Origin: Phycisphaerae bacterium
GTDB taxonomy: Bacteria; Planctomycetota; Phycisphaerae; UBA1845; PWPN01
Direction of reading: 5' to 3'
Length of the DNA: 5,586 nucleotides
Assembly: GCA_003557125.1 (NCBI GenBank)
Contig: PWPN01000265.1
Coordinates: forward strand, 1 to 5,586
Shown: positions 1 to 4,796 of the stretch, piece by piece
How the letters are laid out: each line of letters opens with the position of its first letter
How positions within the stretch are numbered: the first letter of the stretch is position 1
Translations under genes and position numbers: made by a program
Notes under the pieces: generated by a model
Database searches by the model: none
What the model was told of the DNA's origin: nothing
The model's input: only the letters and a program-made list of their open reading frames with translations

Positions 1-1973
1 ACGGACAACTTGCTCTGCGGATGCTCCCAGAAGTGTGCAGCCGCTACCCCGGACTCGGCGAACGTGAAAACCCCTTCGACGATTCCCAGTCCCATGGCCA
101 CTGAGCGCTGTTGCACGCCCGTCGCGTCCCAGTTCATCGGGTTCCACTCCGTGGCGAACAGCTCGTAGCCGGATCGGCCATGAGCGGCCATGATCGTATG
201 GATCCCATCGGTTCGGTTTCGCAGGAACGCCTTGTAGTGGCGCAGCGATTCGGTCATGGCGGCGGGTGAACCCCAGGCGTTCTGGATGTCCAAGTAATAC
301 GGGTGATAGCCCACGAAGTGGAGTGGCACGGTCTGGTCGGCCGCCAGCGCCGACAGCCACGCCTGGCTGTGGCCCGCCGGGTTCATCAGCGTGCAACCGA
401 TTTTCAAAGTCGGATCGACCGCGCGCATCGCCTGACTCATGAGCTTGTAGCGGTCGCGATAGTCGGTCGGGCTCAGATAGTGGTTCGACAGGAACCCGGG
501 AAAGCCGCTGAGTTCAGGTTCATTCCCGATCTGCCAGTAGGTCACGGGCGGCGTGGGATCCTCCCCAGGTGCCGGGAGTTTGGGACGATCCCACCAGTTG
601 GAGATCGACTCGTAAACGCGGAGGTTTTCGCCGGTCAGGCTCGCCTCGTCGCCCTGGCGGTAATTGGGCAGAATGACGTTCGTGTAGCGCACCCAGTCGG
701 CTGCAAGGCCTTCGGGATTGTCCGTCTGACAGATGAAAGTGCCGTCCTCGGGGTCTTTGTAACCCCCGCCGAACATGTTGGCCGTGACCAACGGCTGGGC
801 CTGGTGATCCCGCGCATACTGGAGGAACTGAAGCGTCGTGAAGTGCCCCCCACGCAGCCCCCAGTTCGAGCCGCTCTCGATATCGCGCCAGTCGTAGGTG
901 TCCGCGTCGAGCCCACCGGCCAGTCCGCGACCGCTCGCACCGGCGGTCAACTCCCAAATGGTTGTGTACTGGTCCTCGCGAATCAAACGATAGGGGTTCT
1001 GGCCGCGAACGCGGGGGCTAAAGGGGGTGCCCTCTGATAGGCCCACAAAGTGAACCGCACTCGGAGTCGTCGCCGTCGCCCCGGGCCCGTACGCGGAAGG
1101 ACACTGGGATGTCGTACCGTCCCAGGCGCGGGCTTGGAAGGTGTACTGTGTATCCAATAACAAACCGGCCACCGTCGTCGTGGACCATTGCGAACGGGTT
1201 TGCCAGACGGGCTTCGAGCCCAGCGAGCCGTCCGCCTGCACATAGGCGCCGCCAGCCGGCGACGGGTCGACCCGAATGAGGTACTTATCCGTCCCCGAAT
1301 CCGCAGGATCGATGCTTACATCGATCGTAGTGGGCATCACGTTCGAAACGATCGGCGCGGAAGGAGTGACTGCCGTGACGGAGCAGGTCGCACCGACGAC
1401 GTCGAAGTCAGCGGGATTTTCGAGCCAGTCTGTCGTGGACGAAGCATTCCCGGCCCACGCGTCGGCCTTGTTGACCAACGGGTTGAACGCCCAGGCCGGC
1501 TTGGCGCGAAACGACCAGGTGACCGTGCGGCTGCCCGGCCCGCCCGTCGCGTTGCCGGAGGTGCTCGTCGTGCAGGCCAACGGTGTGATATAGGTCGTAC
1601 CGCCCCAATCGCTGGTCATATAGCCCCATCGACCCCCGCCGTCAGCGTTCGCCAGCACCCATGTGCCGCCATACCGGGTAATCTCCGCATCGTTGATGCC
1701 CCAGGCCAGGTAACCCCGCCCGTAACTCGTATCCCACCCGGCATCCCGTCCCTGACTCAGGTTGAACATCGTGCGCACGTCGCGTATGGCGTCGTAGCCG
1801 CCGTTGTCACGGACCGTCATCGTGACGGTGTAGACCGTCGTGTCGTCGGCGTAGATCGTATCGCTGCTGACGGTCGGCCAGACTTCGACGATGGGCGCCG
1901 AAGCCCACACCGCAGGGGGCGCGACCGCTGTCAATGCCAACGTAACGATTGCTGACCAACCCGTGCCCTTCAT
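1..1973 (-). CDS. Secreted clan GH-A-like glycoside hydrolase with fibronectin type III domain (3' end outside window)
   Basis: The frame is open without a stop from the start to the window edge (657 codons), so the C-terminus is missing. Residues 1-24 are a signal peptide (short basic start, hydrophobic core, AVWA before SAP), so the protein is exported. Residues about 25-200 form a beta-rich, Gly/Thr/Trp-rich region I do not recognise. Residues about 202-306 look like a fibronectin type III domain (LLLDTQYTFQARAWDG near its end). From about 310 a TIM-barrel-like catalytic domain begins: PLVTANMFGGG at about 393, YWQIGNEPEL with the likely acid/base Glu485, and FATEWNP with the likely nucleophile Glu609. 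The 124-residue spacing and the NEP/TEWN motifs are typical of clan GH-A, most like GH39 or GH51 (xylosidases, arabinofuranosidases). Family and substrate are inferred; nearby xylA makes a pentose-containing glycan plausible. ATG 1973 is preferred to the in-frame ATG at 1979 because GGAGG then lies 7 nt upstream instead of 1 nt. Confidence 0.85.
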   Translation of the reverse strand, partial: MKGTGWSAIVTLALTAVAPPAVWASAPIVEVWPTVSSDTIYADDTTVYTVTMTVRDNGGYDAIRDVRTMFNLSQGRDAGWDTSYGRGYLAWGINDAEITRYGGTWVLANADGGGRWGYMTSDWGGTTYITPLACTTSTSGNATGGPGSRTVTWSFRAKPAWAFNPLVNKADAWAGNASSTTDWLENPADFDVVGATCSVTAVTPSAPIVSNVMPTTIDVSIDPADSGTDKYLIRVDPSPAGGAYVQADGSLGSKPVWQTRSQWSTTTVAGLLLDTQYTFQARAWDGTTSQCPSAYGPGATATTPSAVHFVGLSEGTPFSPRVRGQNPYRLIREDQYTTIWELTAGASGRGLAGGLDADTYDWRDIESGSNWGLRGGHFTTLQFLQYARDHQAQPLVTANMFGGGYKDPEDGTFICQTDNPEGLAADWVRYTNVILPNYRQGDEASLTGENLRVYESISNWWDRPKLPAPGEDPTPPVTYWQIGNEPELSGFPGFLSNHYLSPTDYRDRYKLMSQAMRAVDPTLKIGCTLMNPAGHSQAWLSALAADQTVPLHFVGYHPYYLDIQNAWGSPAAMTESLRHYKAFLRNRTDGIHTIMAAHGRSGYELFATEWNPMNWDATGVQQRSVAMGLGIVEGVFTFAESGVAAAHFWEHPQSKLS

Positions 1974-1980
1974 AATCATG

Positions 1981-1986
1981 CCTCCC
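1981..1986 (-). promoter_or_regulatory. Ribosome binding site of the glycoside hydrolase gene
   Basis: GGGAGG on the minus strand. It leaves 7 nt to the ATG at 1973 but only 1 nt to the ATG at 1979, so it selects the second ATG (MKGTGW...). Confidence 0.7.
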
Positions 1987-2031
1987 ACTCTCCGAGGTTA
2001 CCGAGCCCACCGCGACGCGAACTTCTCCCCC

Positions 2032-2053
2032 TTCTCACGCATTTCTCACGCAT
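2032..2053 (-). repeat. 11-bp perfect tandem direct repeat in the hydrolase leader
   Basis: TTCTCACGCAT occurs twice head to tail (2032-2042 and 2043-2053); on the mRNA strand it reads ATGCGTGAGAA twice. The 11-bp period is about one helical turn, so both copies face the same side of the DNA, which would suit a regulator dimer or two adjacent binding sites. It lies about 60-80 nt upstream of the hydrolase start, downstream of the candidate extended -10. A regulatory role is inferred. Confidence 0.55.
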
Positions 2054-2092
2054 CGGAGTGCTGCCCGTCAAAAATCAGGCCTTATTCCCAAC

Positions 2093-2101
2093 ATTCTACC
2101 A
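2093..2101 (-). promoter_or_regulatory. Candidate extended -10 promoter of the glycoside hydrolase gene
   Basis: The minus strand reads TGGTAGAAT: a TGn extension followed by TAGAAT (5 of 6 matches to TATAAT). No good -35 box is found 17 nt further upstream, which is acceptable for an extended -10 promoter. Transcription would start near 2086, giving a leader of about 113 nt. A weaker alternative is TTGACG (2066-2071) followed 17 nt later by TGAGAA (2043-2048), which would place the tandem repeat within the promoter itself. Confidence 0.35.
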
Positions 2102-2210
2102 GATTCGCATGTACCTAATCGAGTTTTCTGGCGTCGCTGTTTTGGAGCAAACGCCGTGCCACGGGCTATCTTGGGAATGCTTGTGTTCTTGGGGATGCTC
2201 GCGCTACGCA

Positions 2211-2240
2211 AAAGCCCACGGCAGGCCTGCCGTGGGCTTT
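2211..2240 (-). terminator. Rho-independent terminator of xylA (30-bp perfect palindrome)
   Basis: The 30 bases equal their own reverse complement: a GC-rich stem (GCCCACGGCAGG paired with CCTGCCGTGGGC) flanked by AAA and TTT. As RNA this folds into a hairpin of about 13 bp with a small loop. On the minus strand it is followed by four U, and it begins 49 nt after the xylA stop codon, as expected for intrinsic termination. The symmetry means it could also stop plus-strand transcription, though no plus-strand gene is seen upstream. Confidence 0.8.
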
Positions 2241-2257
2241 ATGGATGCGGATTCTCG

Positions 2258-2281
2258 GACGTCCCTATCGACGTCCCTATG
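2258..2281. repeat. Two-copy 12-bp direct repeat downstream of xylA
   Basis: GACGTCCCTAT occurs at 2258-2268 and 2270-2280, a 12-bp period with one mismatch in the last base of the unit. It lies between the xylA stop codon and its terminator, in the predicted 3' untranslated region. No function can be assigned. Confidence 0.5.
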
Positions 2282-2289
2282 CGACGCTT

Positions 2290-3603
2290 CTATGCAATGT
2301 ACTCGTTGAACATGTTTTCGAGCATTTCCTGGCGACCGGACTGGATTTCCGGCTCGCCGTGTTCGAGCGTGTAGGCTTCGAGCTCCTCGAAGCCGGCCTG
2401 GCCTTTTTCGATCTTCTGGCCGAGCGGGCCCTCCCAGCCTTTGTAGCGGTCCTTGACGAATCCGGGCAGCTTGCCGTCCTCGATGATCCGTGCCGCGATC
2501 TTCAGGCCTCGGGCGAACGCGTCCATCCCGCCGACGTGCGCGTGGAACAGGTCGACCGCGTCGATCGACTGACGGCGGACCTTCGCGTCGAAGTTGAGGC
2601 CGCCCGTCGTGAACCCGCCGTAGCGCAGCAGCGTGTACATCGCCAGGGTCGTGTCGTACAGGTCGGTCGGGAACTGGTCGGTATCCCAGCCGAGCAGCAG
2701 ATCGCCGCGGTTGGCGTCGACCGAACCGAGGATGCCGTTGGCGGCTGCGAACTCGAGCTCGTGGTGGAACGTATGGCCGGCCAACGTGCCGTGGTTCGCT
2801 TCGAGGTTAAGCTTGAGGTGATCGACGAGCCCGTACTTCTGAAGGAACGCGTAGCACGAGGCTGCGTCGAAGTCGTACTGGTGTTTCGTCGGCTCCTTGG
2901 GTTTGGGCTCGATGTAGAACTGCCCGCCGAAGCCGATCTTCTTCTTGTAATCGACAGCCATGTGCAGAAATCGGCCGAGATGGTCCAGCTCACGGCCCAT
3001 GTCGGTGTTGAGCAGCGTGTCGTACCCTTCGCGCCCGCCCCAGAAGACGTACCCCTCCCCGCCGAGCTCGTGCGTGACTTCCATGGCCTTTTTGACCTGG
3101 GCAGCCGCGTGCGCGAAGACGGCCGGGCTCGGGTTCGTGGCCGCACCGGCCATGTACCGACGGTGCGAGAAGAGATTGGCCGTCCCCCACAGCAGCTTCA
3201 CGCCCGTGTCCTTCTGGAGTTGGGCCGCCAGCTTCACGATCGTATCGAGTCGCTTGTTCGTCTCGGCCAGCGAGCCACCTTCCGGTGCGATGTCGCGGTC
3301 GTGGAAGCACCAGAAGCCCACGCCGAGCTTCGTGAAGAACTCGAACGCGGCCCGGAGCGTCATTTCGGCCGACTCCATCGGGTCGCTCGGCGCGTTGTAG
3401 TCGCGGATCATCGTACCCGGCCCGAACGGGTCGGCTCCGAGTCCCTTGAATGTGTGCCAGTAGCATACCGAAAACCGGAAATGCTCGGCCATCGTTTTGC
3501 CGGCGATCTTTTCGGAAGGGTTGTAATGCTTGAAGGACAGCGGGGTCGCACTGTCGGGGCCTTCATAGGCGATCTTGCTTACGCTGGGGAAAAACTCTTT
3601 CAC
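2290..3603 (-). CDS. xylA: Xylose isomerase
   Basis: Converts D-xylose to D-xylulose (also glucose to fructose) in the cytoplasm, the entry step of bacterial xylose use; a divalent-metal TIM-barrel enzyme. With a GTG start at 3603 the protein has 437 aa, and every active-site residue falls at the number I recall for E. coli XylA: His101 and Asp104 ([11 protein letters not shown]), Glu232 (YIEPKPKEP), Glu268 and His271 ([13 protein letters not shown]), Asp296 (GSVDANRGD), Asp307 and Asp309 (GWDTDQFP), Asp339 ([11 protein letters not shown]). The sequence is full length and intact. The start is chosen because AGGAG lies 8 nt upstream and the product then begins [16 protein letters not shown], as family members do. 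An in-frame ATG at 3657 would add 18 residues unlike the family and leave almost no leader after the candidate promoter. A clear terminator follows the stop. Confidence 0.96.
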   Translation of the reverse strand: MKEFFPSVSKIAYEGPDSATPLSFKHYNPSEKIAGKTMAEHFRFSVCYWHTFKGLGADPFGPGTMIRDYNAPSDPMESAEMTLRAAFEFFTKLGVGFWCFHDRDIAPEGGSLAETNKRLDTIVKLAAQLQKDTGVKLLWGTANLFSHRRYMAGAATNPSPAVFAHAAAQVKKAMEVTHELGGEGYVFWGGREGYDTLLNTDMGRELDHLGRFLHMAVDYKKKIGFGGQFYIEPKPKEPTKHQYDFDAASCYAFLQKYGLVDHLKLNLEANHGTLAGHTFHHELEFAAANGILGSVDANRGDLLLGWDTDQFPTDLYDTTLAMYTLLRYGGFTTGGLNFDAKVRRQSIDAVDLFHAHVGGMDAFARGLKIAARIIEDGKLPGFVKDRYKGWEGPLGQKIEKGQAGFEELEAYTLEHGEPEIQSGRQEMLENMFNEYIA

Positions 3604-3611
3604 AGCCAATG

Positions 3612-3616
3612 CTCCT
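3612..3616 (-). promoter_or_regulatory. Ribosome binding site that sets the xylA start
   Basis: AGGAG on the minus strand, 8 nt before GTG 3603. It lies inside the frame that would be coding if ATG 3657 were used, and it is the main sequence argument for the GTG start. Confidence 0.65.
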
Positions 3617-3683
3617 GCTTTGTTGAAATCGGTGTCATAAGGCGTCGACAGCCTCATGGACCATCGAATCCCCCAGGCAGGCA

Positions 3684-3712
3684 GTTTTAATCGGCCGATG
3701 CGGGCGGGTCAA
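3684..3712 (-). promoter_or_regulatory. Candidate sigma-70-type promoter of xylA
   Basis: On the minus strand TTGACC (3712-3707, 5 of 6 to the -35 consensus) is followed after exactly 17 nt by TAAAAC (3689-3684, 4 of 6 to the -10 consensus). The -35 box overlaps the TGA stop of the upstream QueC-like gene. Transcription would start near 3677, giving a leader of about 75 nt to GTG 3603 but only about 20 nt to ATG 3657. A palindromic ATCGGCCGAT (3690-3699) sits in the spacer and could be an operator half-turn; that is speculative. Confidence 0.4.
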
Positions 3713-4407
3713 CGCGCCGAGGCGGGTACGGCGGCGAGGGGATCGGGCACGCCGGCACGGACGAAGCCGACCGTGCGATCGGAGCAGCCCAGGCAACGCT
3801 GGCAGGGTGTTTCGTTGTCGGCGTAGCAGCTCCAGGTCCGATCGAAGGGCACCCCGAGCCGGCGCCCGAGTTTGACGATCTCGGGGCGATTCAGGTCGAT
3901 CAGGGGCGTTTCGACGCGAATCTCCTGGCCCGGTGCTACCGCGTAGGCCAACATGAGATTACAGGCCTGTGCGAATTCGCGACGATGATCCGGGTAAAGC
4001 TGCGAAAGCGGGTAGCGCCCCGTCTGGTGGTCCGCGGCGATTCCGAGAATGATCCGCCGTGCCTTGAGGCTCGCGGCCCAGGCGGCAGCCACGCTCACCA
4101 TCGCCGGCAACAGCCCCGTCGCAAAGGTGGACGGCGTCTTGCCCGTGAGCACTTCGGCGTCCTCGATCGAGAGCCGACGCGAAGCCCGCGCGTTGCCCCC
4201 GATGGCAGCCATGCAGGACAGCTCAGCCACGAGGGTGGGGTCAGCCTTGAAGTGATGCGTCATCGCCTCGAAGGCGATGAGCTCGCGTTCGGCACTGCGG
4301 TGGCCCCAGGCGACGTGCAGCCAGGCAAGCTGGCACTGCTCGCGCATGGCGGCAGCTGCCACGGCGCTGTTGATCCCCCCACTCATCAGGACGACGGCTC
4401 GATCCAT
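3709..4407 (-). CDS. QueC-family PP-loop protein, divergent (7-cyano-7-deazaguanine synthase-like)
   Basis: At 232 aa it matches the length of QueC, which makes preQ0 from 7-carboxy-7-deazaguanine, ammonia and ATP in queuosine biosynthesis. Family features seen: RAVVLMSGG at the N-terminus (PP-loop, residues 9-14), the VETPLIDLNRPEIVKLGRRLGV segment (about 165-186), and a C-terminal zinc site WSCYADNETPCQRCLGC with Cys194, 202, 205 and 208. Odd features: the PP-loop reads SGGINS, with Asn13 where the family has Asp, and the usual PGRN segment after TF is replaced by ATGLLPAM (about 96-103). These changes raise doubt that it makes preQ0; it could be a paralogue acting on another substrate. I see no queD, queE or queF in the window. 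ATG 4407 is chosen because a perfect AGGAGGT lies 9 nt upstream; a TTG at 4443 would extend the frame by 12 residues over that site. xylA follows after 105 nt on the same strand. Confidence 0.85.
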   Translation of the reverse strand: MDRAVVLMSGGINSAVAAAAMREQCQLAWLHVAWGHRSAERELIAFEAMTHHFKADPTLVAELSCMAAIGGNARASRRLSIEDAEVLTGKTPSTFATGLLPAMVSVAAAWAASLKARRIILGIAADHQTGRYPLSQLYPDHRREFAQACNLMLAYAVAPGQEIRVETPLIDLNRPEIVKLGRRLGVPFDRTWSCYADNETPCQRCLGCSDRTVGFVRAGVPDPLAAVPASAR

Positions 4408-4416
4408 GCGCAGAAG

Positions 4417-4423
4417 ACCTCCT
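4417..4423 (-). promoter_or_regulatory. Ribosome binding site that sets the start of the QueC-like gene
   Basis: AGGAGGT on the minus strand, a full match to the anti-Shine-Dalgarno complement, 9 nt before ATG 4407. It lies within the extension that a TTG start at 4443 would imply, which argues against that start. Confidence 0.75.
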
Positions 4424-4492
4424 CTTTCGGGCTTATCGGCCAACGGAGCCCCCGGGATAAGAGTCCGTCACAGATACGGTCACTTTTATACG

Positions 4493-4560
4493 GGGTGGTA
4501 CGGGTATCAGGGTGGCACGGGCACCAGGGTGGTACCGGAATCAGGGTGGTACGGGCGTCC
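4493..4560 (+). repeat. 17-bp tandem repeat, four units
   Basis: Four contiguous units of exactly 17 bp lie at 4493-4509, 4510-4526, 4527-4543 and 4544-4560. The consensus is about GGGTGGTACGGGNATCA; the first 12 bases are best conserved and the last five vary (TATCA, CACCA, AATCA, CGTCC). The fourth unit runs into a hairpin. A fifth, separate unit identical to unit four lies at 4635-4651. Because 17 is not a multiple of three, the array cannot encode a same-frame peptide repeat. Confidence 0.85.
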
Positions 4561-4568
4561 TCGCCCGT
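4542..4568 (+). repeat. 27-bp hairpin repeat, copy 1
   Basis: Identical over 27 bases to 4632-4658. Its 3' part folds as ACGGGCG (4551-4557), loop TCCT, CGCCCGT (4562-4568). It shares its 5' part with the last unit of the 17-bp array. I recall similar dispersed intergenic elements in planctomycete genomes, but cannot verify that here. Confidence 0.8.
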
Positions 4569-4584
4569 CCGGGAATGCAATGTT

Positions 4585-4603
4585 GACGGGCAAGATGCCC
4601 GTC
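4585..4603 (+). repeat. Hairpin with inverted copy of the repeat unit
   Basis: GACGGGCA (4585-4592), loop AGA, TGCCCGTC (4596-4603): an 8-bp perfect stem. Continuing to 4609, the reverse complement of 4596-4609 matches the array unit at 4544-4557 in 12 of 14 bases, so this is an inverted, slightly diverged copy of the same element. There is no run of T after the stem, so it does not look like an ordinary intrinsic terminator. Confidence 0.7.
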
Positions 4604-4631
4604 CCACCCGACAGAAGGTCTGTATGCAAAA

Positions 4632-4658
4632 CAGGGTGGTACGGGCGTCCTCGCCCGT
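4632..4658 (+). repeat. 27-bp hairpin repeat, copy 2
   Basis: Exact second copy of 4542-4568, 90 bp downstream, with the same ACGGGCG/CGCCCGT stem and TCCT loop. It is followed by TTTG in place of CCGG, so identity ends precisely at the stem. It lies about 40 bp before the candidate symporter promoter. Confidence 0.8.
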
Positions 4659-4700
4659 TTGTTAATCCTTGCGGCGCACGAAGGCAAAATCCCCAACGGC

Positions 4701-4729
4701 TGGACAATCCGCCCGGTCGGCCTCAGAAT
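4701..4729 (+). promoter_or_regulatory. Candidate promoter of the symporter gene
   Basis: TGGACA (4701-4706, 5 of 6 to TTGACA), a 17-nt spacer, then CAGAAT (4724-4729, 4 of 6 to TATAAT). Transcription would start near 4736, leaving a leader of about 60 nt. An inverted repeat TATCG-GT-CGATA (4729-4740) covers the predicted start point and could be an operator; this is an inference from position only. Confidence 0.35.
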
Positions 4730-4781
4730 ATCGGTCGATAACCTCCCGCAATGCATTTTTCGATCGGCGGCACACGCAGAA

Positions 4782-4786
4782 AGGAG
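4782..4786 (+). promoter_or_regulatory. Ribosome binding site of the symporter gene
   Basis: AGGAG, 10 nt before ATG 4797. It supports that start. Confidence 0.7.
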
Positions 4787-4796
4787 ACAACCTACC

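Larger units (their letters stand above)
1974..2289. other. Intergenic region between xylA and the glycoside hydrolase gene
   Basis: About 316 bp with no credible gene. It is more AT-rich than the flanking genes. In minus-strand order it holds a direct repeat just after the xylA stop, a strong hairpin terminator, a candidate extended -10 promoter, an 11-bp tandem repeat in the predicted leader, and the hydrolase ribosome binding site. The terminator and the separate promoter suggest that the hydrolase gene is transcribed independently of xylA. Short open frames here (for example plus strand 2156-2374) run through the terminator and have no recognisable product. Confidence 0.7.
4408..4796. other. 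Divergent intergenic region with repeats and promoters
   Basis: About 390 bp between the leftward QueC-like gene and the rightward symporter gene. It contains a 17-bp tandem repeat, two 27-bp hairpin repeats and a further hairpin, then a candidate symporter promoter. For the leftward gene, TATAAA on the minus strand (4490-4485) is a possible -10 box directly abutting the repeat array, but no recognisable -35 box precedes it, since that position falls inside the repeats. No credible coding region is present; open frames through here read the repeats as low-complexity peptides such as VVRASSPV. Confidence 0.7.

Noticed and set aside
303..1037. 244-codon plus-strand open frame
   Set aside because: It lies opposite the catalytic domain of the hydrolase, which carries the NEPE and TEWNP motifs on the minus strand.
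1188..1955. 255-codon plus-strand open frame
   Set aside because: It lies opposite the signal peptide, N-terminal region and FN3 domain of the hydrolase; Arg-rich low-complexity translation with no family resemblance.
2156..2374. Small plus-strand open frame with a hydrophobic start
   Set aside because: It runs through the xylA terminator palindrome and into the antisense of xylA, and no ribosome binding site was seen.
2245..3690. 481-codon open frame on the plus strand opposite xylA
   Set aside because: It is the antisense shadow of xylA, whose every catalytic residue is intact on the minus strand. The high-GC codon pattern keeps the opposite frame open, and the translation has no recognisable motif.
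4408..4443. TTG start for the QueC-like gene at 4443
   Set aside because: The extension covers the perfect AGGAGGT at 4417-4423, and the conserved N-terminus begins at ATG 4407.
4551..4603. Rho-independent terminators
   Set aside because: The hairpins are GC-rich but lack a following T run on either strand, and no gene ends next to them: both neighbours start here and run outward.
4493..4658. CRISPR array
   Set aside because: The repeats are 17 bp and directly adjacent, with no spacers of 30 bp or so between them, and no cas gene is present.
3985..4665. 226-codon plus-strand open frame crossing into the repeat region
   Set aside because: It is antisense to the QueC-like gene and then reads through the non-coding repeats.
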